DNA from: Tistrella bauzanensis
Lineage (GTDB): Bacteria; Pseudomonadota; Alphaproteobacteria; Tistrellales; Tistrellaceae
Reading direction: 5' to 3'
Assembly (NCBI RefSeq): GCF_014636235.1
Contig: NZ_BMDZ01000015.1
Coordinates: 26,408-90,407, forward strand
Length of the DNA: 64,000 nt
Part shown: in pieces, positions 34,694-42,205 of the stretch
Layout: each line of letters opens with the position of its first letter
Position numbering within the stretch: position 1 is the first letter of the stretch
Made by a program: the position numbers and the translations under genes
The notes under the pieces: model-generated
Seen by the model: only the letters and a program-made list of their open reading frames with translations
Databases searched by the model: none
Told to the model about the DNA's origin: nothing

Positions 34694-35130
34694 ATAGGGC
34701 AGTATATCTGCCCTAGATCGAAACCACCCGGCAGATTCCCGGGCGACTCGATGCCCCTCTGCCTGCTGAATCTTGCGCCATGCGCGCCTATATCAGCCAG
34801 CCTGCCAAAAATTTCAGCGTCCAATGGTTCATATTATGGTCATATCGAAGACGCGTCATCTTTCTTTCGAAACGGCGCCCGTCGCTGCAGAACGCACCCA
34901 TATCGATCGTCGATCAGGTCGCATGGCGCAACGGATCGGTATAATGATCATGCCTTTGTATTCAAAATCCATGGTTCACTCTCAGTATATATCCGTATTG
35001 TGGTCCATATTTAGGTTTCATGGCTTTTTCCGTGAAGATATTGCCCATAATCTGAGAGTCTTCATGACAGGATTAATCTTTGTCACACGCCGAGGCACCA
35101 CAAGGCCCTCCATTCGGAATCGCCCCGCCC

Positions 35131-36486
35131 ATGCCCGACAGCCTTTCCACCACCGCCACCCCGACCAGAGATGTGCCACCGCGCGTCACGGTGATGCTTG
35201 GCCTGCTGATCGCCGGATTCGCCCTCAGCCACCTCTACCGCACCCTGCCGGCGGTGATGGCGGCACCGCTGGTACAGGCCTTCGATATCGGCCCCCGCGG
35301 GCTTGGCGTGTTCGCCGCCGCCTTTCACCTCGCCTTCGCGCTGGTGCAGTTGCCGGTCGGGCTGGCGGTCGACCGTCTGGGGGTGCGGCGCACCGCCAGC
35401 GTGCTGCTGCTGATCACGGCCGCAGGCGCCGGTCTGTCGGCGGTGGCACCGGGCTTCGGCGTGCTGGTGGCGGCCCAGGCGATCATCGGCATCGGCTGTT
35501 CGGGCCTGCTGATGGCGCCGCTGGTCTTCGCCAGCCATGCCTGGCCGGCCGATCGCTTCGCCGCGGTATCGGCTGCGGTGGTGTCGATCGGCGGCGCGGG
35601 AATGCTTCTGTCGGGCACACCGCTGGCGCTCGCCATCGAAGTCGGGGGCTGGCGGGGGGCCTTCGCCGCCTGTGGCGTGCTGACACTGGCGGTGGCGGCG
35701 GCGATCTGGCTGGGCCTCGCCCGGGCACCGCGCCCGCGGGCCGCCACGGCGCCAGAGTCGCCGGCCAAGTCGCGGGCCGGCCTTGTGGCCGATATTCGCG
35801 GCACACTCGCCATTCTGGTGTCACGGCCGATGCGGCGCACGGCCCTGCTGGCTGCGATGTCATACCCGGCCCTCATCACCCTGCGCGGCCTGTGGCTCGG
35901 CCCGTTCCTGCAAGCGGCCCATGGGCTGGGCCCGGTTGCGATCGGCAATATCGTGCTGGGGCTGTCGGTGGTGATGGTTGCCGCACCGCTGGCCTTCGGG
36001 CGGCTGGACCGGGCCGGCCCGCGCCGGCGGGCGCTGATGCGCGGCGGTGGCCTGCTGGCCGCCGCCGGGCTGGTGGCGCTGGGGCTTGGCGGCGGCCATC
36101 TGCTCGCCATCGATCTGGTGGTTCTGGCGCTGATCACCGCGGCCGGCTCGTTCTATGTGCTGCAATTCGCGGTCGTGCGCGCCAGCGTGCCGCCAGAGGC
36201 CATGGGCCGGGCATTGTCGGGGCTGATCTTCTGCTTCTTCGCCGGTGTCGCGGTCTGGCAGGTGCTGACCGGGCTGATCGCCGATAGCGGCGGTGCCACT
36301 CAGGGCCTGACCGCCGCGTCAGGCCCGGTCATGGCGTCGAGCTTGGCCGGTGCCGATGCGATGCGCCTGGTCTTTCTGGTACTGGGGGCGGGGCTCGGCG
36401 CCGTCACCCTGGCCACCACGCCCCGTGAACTCATCGCCCGTGATCCCTCATCGTCCATGCCCCCCATCGACAAGGTGTCTCCATGA
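35131..36486 (+). CDS. MFS transporter (CynX/NimT-like exporter)
   Basis: This 451-residue protein has twelve hydrophobic segments in two halves joined by a polar loop near 205-225 (APRPRAATAPESPAKSRAG). MFS marks are PVGLAVDRLGVRRTASVLL (loop 2-3 motif A type) and FGRLDRAGPRRRALMRGG in the second half. The first segment follows a short polar N-terminus (VTVMLGLLIAGFALSHLYR). ATG 35131 was chosen; an upstream alternative start at 35080 adds 17 polar residues. It is divergent from the N-oxygenase operon and overlaps the next thioesterase gene by four bases. It probably exports the product of that operon or a toxic intermediate (inference). Confidence 0.88.
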   Translation: MPDSLSTTATPTRDVPPRVTVMLGLLIAGFALSHLYRTLPAVMAAPLVQAFDIGPRGLGVFAAAFHLAFALVQLPVGLAVDRLGVRRTASVLLLITAAGAGLSAVAPGFGVLVAAQAIIGIGCSGLLMAPLVFASHAWPADRFAAVSAAVVSIGGAGMLLSGTPLALAIEVGGWRGAFAACGVLTLAVAAAIWLGLARAPRPRAATAPESPAKSRAGLVADIRGTLAILVSRPMRRTALLAAMSYPALITLRGLWLGPFLQAAHGLGPVAIGNIVLGLSVVMVAAPLAFGRLDRAGPRRRALMRGGGLLAAAGLVALGLGGGHLLAIDLVVLALITAAGSFYVLQFAVVRASVPPEAMGRALSGLIFCFFAGVAVWQVLTGLIADSGGATQGLTAASGPVMASSLAGADAMRLVFLVLGAGLGAVTLATTPRELIARDPSSSMPPIDKVSP

Positions 36487-36923
36487 CCGATATCGCAAGC
36501 CTGTTGACCCCGCCCGCCGGCATTACGCCGGGCCTGGAAGGCCGGATCCGCCACGTGGTCCGCGCCCAGGATCTGGCGACCGCATGGCAGGGGGATGTCG
36601 CGGCCCTGGCCTCGGCGCCAGTGATCTGGCTGGCGGAACTGGCCTGCATGCGGGCGGTGGCGGCCTATCTACCCCAGGGCGCCACCACCGTCGGCGTCGG
36701 GTTCGACATCCGTCATACCGCCCCCACGGCCGAGGGCATGGAGGTGACGATCACCGCCCGCCTGCTGCGCGCGGTGGGGCGGTCGCTGCTGTTCGAGGTG
36801 CGCGGTGAAGACGGCGCCGGCGTGGTTCTGGACGGACGGATGACCCGCCACATCGCCGAGCCCGCTGCGGTTCTGGCGCAGATGGCGGCACGGTGCGGGC
36901 CCCCTCTGGCCACGCAGGGCTGA
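36483..36923 (+). CDS. FlK-like hotdog-fold thioesterase
   Basis: This 146-residue protein has the hotdog layout of fluoroacetyl-CoA thioesterase (FlK) relatives: a conserved start helix with ASAPVIWLAELACMRAVAAYLPQGATTVGVGFDIRH, then APTAEGMEVTITARLLRAVGRSLLFEVRGED and a closing strand with DGRMTRHIAEP. FlK-type enzymes hydrolyse small toxic or unwanted acyl-CoAs and can confer self-resistance. The catalytic Thr/Glu/His set could map to Ser or Thr near 43, Glu52 and His74, but this is not certain by eye. Its ATG overlaps the MFS stop (ATGA). Next to a biosynthetic locus it could act as a resistance or product-release thioesterase; this is inferred from context. Confidence 0.75.
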   Translation: MTDIASLLTPPAGITPGLEGRIRHVVRAQDLATAWQGDVAALASAPVIWLAELACMRAVAAYLPQGATTVGVGFDIRHTAPTAEGMEVTITARLLRAVGRSLLFEVRGEDGAGVVLDGRMTRHIAEPAAVLAQMAARCGPPLATQG

Positions 36924-37054
36924 CCTGTCGTGCAGTCGCGGCGCGGGCGCCCTGCGGGACGGGGCGGATGACAACACGCTCATGGATGGCTACATGAAGG
37001 CGGACCCGGCGGGGCAATTCCGTCACCGCCCATGCCCAGGGAGCCGTTTTCCCC

Positions 37055-37549
37055 ATGACCACGAGCCCGGCCACCCCCTCCGCTCCGGCCACCCCGACGG
37101 CCAGCTTCGGCCCCGACAGCCTGGCCGCCCGCGACCCGCGCGGCGCGCTGAAGCTGCTGTCATCCGCGCTGATCAAGGTGCACAAGGCGCTGATCGATGC
37201 CGAGCTTGCCAGCTTCGGCGCCGTCGACGACCCGTATCAGCGCCTGGATCTGGTATCCAACCACCCGCAATTCGTCTGGCTGAAGGCGTTTTCCAACACG
37301 ATTCTGGCGATTGACGAGAACCGCAGCACGCGCCGCCTGCCGCCACCGGATGTCGACGACGTGGCCGGGCATGTCATCACCGTGGCTGGCCTGACCGGCG
37401 TCGGTCCTGCGACCGATGCGGCCGACAATCACGCCCGGTTGCGCTATCTGGAACGGATGAGCACCGTGCCGGCCGTGACCGTGGCCCATGGCGTGCTGAA
37501 GCAGATCGTCGACCGCCTGTATCATCCGGCACCAGGCGCGGCGCACTGA
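37055..37549 (+). CDS. Hypothetical helical protein, 164 residues
   Basis: I do not recognise this protein. The first 25 residues are a low-complexity Thr/Ser/Pro/Ala stretch. The rest looks mostly helical, with a patch rich in aromatic and charged residues (NHPQFVWLKAFSNTILAIDENRS) and a second half containing ARLRYLERMSTVPAVTVAHGVLKQIVDRLYH. There is no signal peptide, membrane segment or cysteine. GGGAG stands eleven bases before the ATG. It follows the FlK-like gene by 131 bases on the same strand and ends before a strong terminator, so it may be the last gene of the exporter unit or a separate one. Codon use is like its neighbours, so it is probably a real gene. Confidence 0.7.
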   Translation: MTTSPATPSAPATPTASFGPDSLAARDPRGALKLLSSALIKVHKALIDAELASFGAVDDPYQRLDLVSNHPQFVWLKAFSNTILAIDENRSTRRLPPPDVDDVAGHVITVAGLTGVGPATDAADNHARLRYLERMSTVPAVTVAHGVLKQIVDRLYHPAPGAAH

Positions 37550-37584
37550 CGCCATCTCCCGATACCGCCCCGCCCCTGAACGAA

Positions 37585-37622
37585 AAGAAGGCCCGGACGC
37601 ACCCTCGTGTCCGGGCCTTCTT
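37585..37622. terminator. Bidirectional Rho-independent terminator
   Basis: A perfect 14-base-pair stem (AAGAAGGCCCGGAC / GTCCGGGCCTTCTT) encloses a ten-base loop, with A-rich sequence on the left and T-rich on the right. It serves both the hypothetical gene (plus) and the PRC-barrel gene (minus), which converge here. Confidence 0.88.
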
Positions 37623-37669
37623 CCACAAGCTGGGCGGCGACGGCGGGGCGACGCTGTGCCGCCCTGCTG

Positions 37670-38041
37670 TTACAACCAGTACGGCGCGGTGCCGTAATGG
37701 CTATGGATCCGGGCTTCATAGTCCCGGTCATACAACCGTCGCTCGTCGCCACGGTCATAGGTCGGCGCATTTTCAAGCTGATCCCGGGTCAGGCCGACGA
37801 CATAGCCATCCTTGCTGGTGTCGTATTTCAGAACGTCCCAGGGCAGCGGGTGATACTTCTCGCCGATGCCCAGGAAGCCGCCGAAAGAGACCACGGCATA
37901 GGCGACCTTCCCCGACAGCTTGTTCAGCATCAGGCCATAGATCGAGCCGATCTTCTCGCCATCGGCGCCATAGACCGAGGTGCCTTCCACCCGGTCGGCG
38001 GAAATCAGGTTCGAGGTTTCGGTCGTTGCAGGGGTAGCCAT
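37670..38041 (-). CDS. PRC-barrel domain protein
   Basis: This 123-residue protein contains one PRC-barrel, the beta-barrel first seen in photosynthetic reaction centre H subunits and RimM: LISADRVEGTSVYGADGEKIGSIYGLMLNKLSGKVAYAVVSFGGFLG, then KYHPLPWDVLKYD. The C-terminal extension is rich in Tyr, Asp and Arg (YDRGDERRLYDRDYEARIHSHY). Stand-alone proteins of this kind are common in alphaproteobacteria and often stress-induced, but no molecular role is established. GAAGGA lies nine bases before ATG 38041, which is preferred over an ATG 15 codons upstream. It is monocistronic, ended by the bidirectional terminator. Confidence 0.9.
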   Translation of the reverse strand: MATPATTETSNLISADRVEGTSVYGADGEKIGSIYGLMLNKLSGKVAYAVVSFGGFLGIGEKYHPLPWDVLKYDTSKDGYVVGLTRDQLENAPTYDRGDERRLYDRDYEARIHSHYGTAPYWL

Positions 38042-38110
38042 CTGTTCACGTCCTTCCTCTACTGTCCCAATTGGACCCAGGGACAATGATGGGGTTTGGA
38101 GACTTCATCT

Positions 38111-38124
38111 TTAAACTGGTTTAA
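38111..38124. promoter_or_regulatory. Small AT-rich dyad in the PRC-barrel / Crp divergent region
   Basis: TTAAAC-TG-GTTTAA lies between the divergent PRC-barrel and Crp/Fnr genes. The surrounding 38100-38145 is AT-rich and may hold promoters for both. The regulator is unknown. Confidence 0.35.
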
Positions 38125-38253
38125 TATAAAGTAGAAAAATTGGTGTGGCGGAGACTAGATTTATGTGCCAATTTGCGCCACGACAAGGTCACAGGATCTC
38201 CAGGAACCACTTGTGATAGTCTGGATTATTCGTTCACCATAAACGATAGCGGG

Positions 38254-39054
38254 ATGCCGACTGGAATGCCTGGCAATTCTTCTTCAAAGCGCACGCAGAA
38301 GACCAACTGTCTGATCGAGAAAATGGGCTACTATCTTGATCTGTCCGATCCGGATATCGCCCATCTGGCGTCGCTTCAGAAGCATGAGCAAAACTGGCGA
38401 CAGCGCGACATCGTCCGCGAGAGCGGTGCGCCGGCCGATCTGCTCTATGTGGTCAAGTCCGGGTGGTGCTACTCCTATACGATCATGGTCGATGGCCGCC
38501 GGCAGGTGCTGCAGATCCACCATCCCGGCGATGTGATCGGCATTCCCGACGTTGCCTATGAACGCGCGGTGACCGGTCTGCAGGCTGCAACCGACATCTG
38601 CCTGTGTCCGTTCCCCAAAAATCGTCTCGACGAGATTTTTCGCGACTCGCCGCGCCTGACCGCCCTGCTCATGACCCTGGGCATGATGGACCATGTGGTT
38701 CTGCTCGACCGTATCCGCACCATCGGCCGCATGAATGCCGATGAACGGGTGGCGCATTTCCTGCTGGAGATCGTCAGCCGGCTGCGGATCACCAGCCCCG
38801 ACATCACCGACACCTTCGATCTGCCGTTGAGCCAGGAATTGATCGGCGACGCCCTGGGCCTGACCAATGTCTATGTCAGCCGCACCATGTCGCTGATGGA
38901 ACGCGCCGGGCTGATCCAGCGCATGGATCGCGCGATCCGGATCTGCGACGAACGCGCGCTGAAGGACATGGCGGATTTCCAGGACCGGTATTACCGCATC
39001 GACACCTCGTGGTTTCCGGGCGGTGCCGCACCGGCGCTGGAGCCGAACGCCTGA
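38254..39054 (+). CDS. Crp/Fnr-family transcriptional regulator
   Basis: About 266 residues: an N-terminal cyclic-nucleotide-binding-type beta-barrel (about 25-135; LLYVVKSGWCYSYTIMVDGRRQVLQIHHPGDVIG), a long dimer helix (about 140-175) and a C-terminal winged helix (about 190-245; LPLSQELIGDALGLTNVYVSRTMSLMERAGLI). The pocket lacks the RxS signature of cAMP binders and the N-terminal Fnr cysteine cluster is absent, so the signal is unknown. The frame is open further upstream to 38140; ATG 38254 or 38266 gives a normal length. It is read in the same direction as the AAA/PIN/RNA-ligase operon, with a 105-base gap. It may or may not control that operon. Confidence 0.88.
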   Translation: MPTGMPGNSSSKRTQKTNCLIEKMGYYLDLSDPDIAHLASLQKHEQNWRQRDIVRESGAPADLLYVVKSGWCYSYTIMVDGRRQVLQIHHPGDVIGIPDVAYERAVTGLQAATDICLCPFPKNRLDEIFRDSPRLTALLMTLGMMDHVVLLDRIRTIGRMNADERVAHFLLEIVSRLRITSPDITDTFDLPLSQELIGDALGLTNVYVSRTMSLMERAGLIQRMDRAIRICDERALKDMADFQDRYYRIDTSWFPGGAAPALEPNA

Positions 39055-39159
39055 TGGCGTGCATCCGGGCAGTATTCCGTGGCGTCGCGGCGCTGGCGGC
39101 GTGCGGGCAAGGTTGATAGGCTCCGGCCAGATTGAACCGGTCCGGAGCCCGCGCCCCCG

Positions 39160-40344
39160 ATGCTCACCTCGATCCGTCTGCGCAATCTGAAGGCCTGGGA
39201 GGATAGCGGCGACATCGCGCTGGCGCCGCTGACCCTGCTCTATGGCGCCAATGGTGCCGGCAAGAGCAGCATCGCGCATGCGCTTCAGGCCCTGCGGAGC
39301 GTGCTGGCAACCGATATCACCAGACCGGACGCCGTAGCGGATGCCGTGCCGGCGGCACAATTTCTCGACGTCGTCAGAGACCACGATCCACTGCGGCGGA
39401 TCGGCATCGATCTGGGCTGGCGGGACGCGGCGCAGGACGCGACGCAACGCCTGTCGCTGACACTGGGCCTGGATGATCAGGGCCGCAGCCGACTGTTTGC
39501 CGTGGACGGACAGAGCGGCGGCACCGCCACGCCCGCCACACGGCTGCCGGGCCTCGTGGCATCCGCGCGCGACGCCATAGGCCGGTTCTCGCATCTGGGG
39601 CCGCTGCGCGCCCGGCCACGCCGGCGCTATCCCATACCGCGGCACCCGCCCCGCGATGTCGGCAGCCGCGGCCAGCTTGCGATCGCCGCCATGGCCGCGG
39701 CCGATGCCGCCGGTCGGCGGCTGGCGGCTCGCGCCGATGCCGCGCCGCAGGGCTTCGTCCGCTTCATCGCCGAACGCCTGTCCCGGCTGGGGTTGATCGA
39801 CGATCTGACGCTCGCGACCGACCATGGTGCCGGCGGCGACGGCCTGGTGGTGCGGGTGACCGGCCGCGCCGGCGGCCCGGCGGTGTCGCTGGCCGATGCC
39901 GGTTTCGGGGTCTCGCAGATCCTGCCGGCGGCGGTCGCGGCCTTCCACGTGCCGGCGGGCACCACCTTGTGGATGGAACAGCCGGAACTGCATCTGCACG
40001 CGGCGGCCCAGACCGCCCTGGGCGACCTGATGGTCGATGCCGTCTCGGCCTGGGAGAATGGCCGGCCACGGGCGGTGCAGATCATTCTGGAAACCCATTC
40101 CGAAGCGCTGCTCAATCGCATTCAGCGGCGGATTGCCGAAGGCATGCTGGCGGCGGATCAACTGGCTGTCCACTGGTGCCCCGGCACGGTGCCGGCCACG
40201 ATCGAGCAGCTTCATATCGACGAGACCGGCGAGATCCTGAACTGGCCCGACGGCGTGTTCGGCGACGAGATGGCCGAACTGACTGCCCGGGCGATGGCGA
40301 CCGCGCGCCGCCGCACCCAGCCCCCGGAAGGCGGTGGCGCATGA
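39160..40344 (+). CDS. AAA ATPase with DUF3696-like C-terminus
   Basis: This 394-residue ATPase is of the SMC/OLD-like AAA group. It opens LTSIRLRNLKAWEDSGDIALAPL and has Walker A GANGAGKSS at 29-37 with Lys35. The ABC-like signature region is VSLADAGFGVSQILP, Walker B is TTLWMEQPELHLH, and the sensor is ILETHSEALLNRIQRRI. The C-terminus (DETGEILNWPDGVFGDEMAEL) matches DUF3696, found on ATPases next to small effector genes. It has no nuclease domain of its own. The PIN gene start overlaps its stop (ATGA), which means tight co-translation. Proteins of this group often gate an effector in phage defence or RNA damage response; here the effectors would be the PIN protein and RNA ligase. Function is inferred. 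Confidence 0.88.
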   Translation: MLTSIRLRNLKAWEDSGDIALAPLTLLYGANGAGKSSIAHALQALRSVLATDITRPDAVADAVPAAQFLDVVRDHDPLRRIGIDLGWRDAAQDATQRLSLTLGLDDQGRSRLFAVDGQSGGTATPATRLPGLVASARDAIGRFSHLGPLRARPRRRYPIPRHPPRDVGSRGQLAIAAMAAADAAGRRLAARADAAPQGFVRFIAERLSRLGLIDDLTLATDHGAGGDGLVVRVTGRAGGPAVSLADAGFGVSQILPAAVAAFHVPAGTTLWMEQPELHLHAAAQTALGDLMVDAVSAWENGRPRAVQIILETHSEALLNRIQRRIAEGMLAADQLAVHWCPGTVPATIEQLHIDETGEILNWPDGVFGDEMAELTARAMATARRRTQPPEGGGA

Positions 40345-40862
40345 CCGCGCGCCGCCGCCCCCGGATCATCGACACCAATGTGATGCTGATCGCCAACAAC
40401 GCCCATGCCGATGTCGGCGCCGAGTGTGTGGCGGCCTGTGCCGTCGCCTTGCAGGCAGTGATGGCGAACGGCCGGGTGGTGGTGGATGACGGCTGGTCGG
40501 TGATCGAGGAATACAGCCACAAACTGCGCCCGAACCGCGGCAAGGGCGCGGGCGACGTGTTCCTGAAATGGCTGCTGCGTCAGGCCGGCAATCCCGACCG
40601 GGTCGAACAGGTGACGATCACCCCGGATGCGACACGTGGCTGGGCCGAATTTCCCGACGATCCGGCCCTGGCCCGGTTCGACCCGCCCGACCGCAAATTC
40701 GTGGCGATGGCGGTGGCGCATCCCGATCACCCGCCGATCCTGCAGGCGGCGGATTCGAAATGGCTCGACTGGGCGCCGGATCTGGCGCATCACGGGGTTG
40801 TGGTCCGCTTCATCTGCGAGGCCGAGGCCCGGCGCTTCCACCAGAACAAGTTCGGCCGATGA
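40341..40862 (+). CDS. PIN-domain-like nuclease
   Basis: This 173-residue protein carries the acidic residues of a PIN-type ribonuclease: Asp11 (RIIDTNVMLIAN), Glu56 or Glu57 (WSVIEEYSHKL), Asp117 (PPDRKFVAMAVAHP) and Asp138 (LQAADSKWLDWA). These would bind two metal ions for RNA cleavage. The last 20 residues form a basic-aromatic helix (CEAEARRFHQNKFGR). It overlaps the AAA ATPase gene before it and the RNA ligase gene after it by four bases each. It lacks a VapB-type antitoxin partner, so control by the ATPase or repair by the ligase may replace that role. The substrate is unknown. Confidence 0.83.
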   Translation: MTARRRPRIIDTNVMLIANNAHADVGAECVAACAVALQAVMANGRVVVDDGWSVIEEYSHKLRPNRGKGAGDVFLKWLLRQAGNPDRVEQVTITPDATRGWAEFPDDPALARFDPPDRKFVAMAVAHPDHPPILQAADSKWLDWAPDLAHHGVVVRFICEAEARRFHQNKFGR

Positions 40863-41548
40863 CCGCATTTTTCCGCTTTCCGCAGACCGCCCATATCGCC
40901 TGGCTGGGCACGGGCCTGCCGCGCGACGACAAGCTGCTGTCGGCCGAAGAGGTCGCCCGGCTTCTGGACGGCCCGGTGGTGGTCGAGGAAAAGGTCGATG
41001 GCGCCAATCTGGGCCTGTCGGTCGACCCGGATACCGGGCTGATCCGTGCCCAGAACCGTGGCCAGTATCTGAACAGCCCGTTCACCGGCCAGTTCGAACG
41101 GCTGGCCGATTGGCTGGCGCTGCATGAAGACCGGCTGTTCGATGCGCTGGCGACGGATCAGTTGATCCTGTTCGGTGAATGGCTGGCCGCGCGCCATTCG
41201 CTCGACTACGACCACCTGCCCGACTGGTTCCTGGCCTTCGACGTCTATGAACGCGCGACCGGTCGCTTCCGCAGCACCATGGCGCGCGACGCCCTGGCGC
41301 GGCAGATCGGCCTCACCAGCGTGCCCGCGCTGTTCACCGGCCATATCGACGGCATACCGTCCCTGGTCGATCTGCTGCACGGCGCCCGCAGCCGCTATCG
41401 CGCCGGCCCGCCCGAGGGCATCGTCATCCGCCGGCAGGATGACACGCATCTGATCGCCAGGGCCAAGCTGGTGCGGGCCGATTTCACCCAGGCGATCGGC
41501 AAACACTGGCGCCGGCGCGCCATCGAATGGAACCGGGTCGAGCGCTGA
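40859..41548 (+). CDS. RNA ligase family protein (Rnl2/REL-like nucleotidyltransferase)
   Basis: This 229-residue protein has the covalent nucleotidyltransferase motifs of T4 Rnl2-type RNA ligases in order: motif I EEKVDGANLGLS with adenylylated Lys45, motif III LFGEWLAARHS (104-114), motif IIIa FLAFDVYE (124-131), motif IV PEGIVIRR (185-192) and motif V ARAKLVRADF (200-209). Its size equals the adenylyltransferase domain of Rnl2, which alone can make ligase-AMP; the C-terminal helical domain of longer ligases is absent or minimal. Its start overlaps the PIN gene stop. Placed behind an ATPase and a nuclease, it probably reseals RNA cut by the PIN protein or by an invader; this is an inference. 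Its stop abuts the convergent racemase stop with no gap. Confidence 0.9.
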   Translation: MTAFFRFPQTAHIAWLGTGLPRDDKLLSAEEVARLLDGPVVVEEKVDGANLGLSVDPDTGLIRAQNRGQYLNSPFTGQFERLADWLALHEDRLFDALATDQLILFGEWLAARHSLDYDHLPDWFLAFDVYERATGRFRSTMARDALARQIGLTSVPALFTGHIDGIPSLVDLLHGARSRYRAGPPEGIVIRRQDDTHLIARAKLVRADFTQAIGKHWRRRAIEWNRVER

Positions 41549-42205
41549 TCACGGCGTGCGCCCAGAGGCGGCGCCGGCGGCCGTGAGCAGGGCCCGGCAG
41601 TGCAGATTCACCGCGTCGATCAGCGGCACGTCCACCGTCAGGCGGTCGCGGATCAGGGGCAGTTCCGTGCAGCCCAGAACGATATGGGTGGCGCCCCTGG
41701 CGGCCAGATCATCGATGGCCGCCTGGACGACCGCCAAGGCCGCATCACCGGCATGGCCGGCCGAGATGTCGTGCTTGATCGCCCGGTCCAGCGCCGTGGC
41801 GACCGTGCCGGCGGGGAACAGGACCACATGCCCGGCCGCGGCGGGAGGCGCGCCGAAAATGCCCTGATCAAGCGTCGTCAGCGTGCCCAGCACCCCCACA
41901 ACCGCGCCGGCCGACAGAAAGGTCTGCGGCTGGCGGAAGGGCGATGCGATGTGGCAGCAGGGTATCGACACCGCCGCCGCGACCGCATCATAGGCCAGAT
42001 GGGCCGTGGCCGCGCACAGCCCGACCACACCGGCTCCGGCCGCCTCGATGCGCTGGGTCGCCGTTACGAAAGCCTGTGTTACCAGATCGAGGCGGCCCTG
42101 CTCCGCATCATCCAGGATCGGCTGAAACGACAGGCTGGCGACCAGGATCGCGATCGTGTCCGGTTCTGCCAGCCGGTTGAGGCGGGTGTAATAGAGCGCG
42201 GTCAT
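41549..42205 (-). CDS. Asp/Glu racemase-family protein, shortened and with altered catalytic site
   Basis: This 218-residue protein aligns with aspartate/glutamate racemases such as YgeA: ALYYTRLNRL, GAGVVGLCAATAH, TTLDQGIFG, THIVLGCTELPL. The second catalytic cysteine (GCTE) is kept, but the first catalytic position, Cys or Thr in family members, appears to be alanine in LCAATAH, with the cysteine one place earlier. The usual first strand (IGLLGGMSWEST type, about 18 residues) is missing and no in-frame start lies upstream. Either it is an odd isomerase or it is decaying. Its ATG overlaps the VOC gene stop by four bases, so both are expressed together. Confidence 0.75.
   Translation of the reverse strand: MTALYYTRLNRLAEPDTIAILVASLSFQPILDDAEQGRLDLVTQAFVTATQRIEAAGAGVVGLCAATAHLAYDAVAAAVSIPCCHIASPFRQPQTFLSAGAVVGVLGTLTTLDQGIFGAPPAAAGHVVLFPAGTVATALDRAIKHDISAGHAGDAALAVVQAAIDDLAARGATHIVLGCTELPLIRDRLTVDVPLIDAVNLHCRALLTAAGAASGRTP

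Larger units (their letters stand above)
34180..35130. promoter_or_regulatory. AT-rich divergent intergenic region with repeated dyads
   Basis: This 950-base gap separates the N-oxygenase operon from the MFS exporter. From about 34430 to 35080 it is visibly AT-richer than the rest of the window. It holds several ATCCAT/ATGGAT-type dyads: 34462-34474 (ATCCA-TTT-TGGAT), 34574-34590 (GATCCATA-T-TATGGATC), and a second copy of the ten-mer CATATTATGG at 34830-34839. Apart from one short TolA-like frame (34469-34693), no gene was recognised. Confidence 0.55.

Noticed and set aside
40341-40862. Considered as a VapC toxin of a VapBC pair
   Set aside because: No small antitoxin gene adjoins it; it is coupled on both sides to ATPase and RNA ligase genes.
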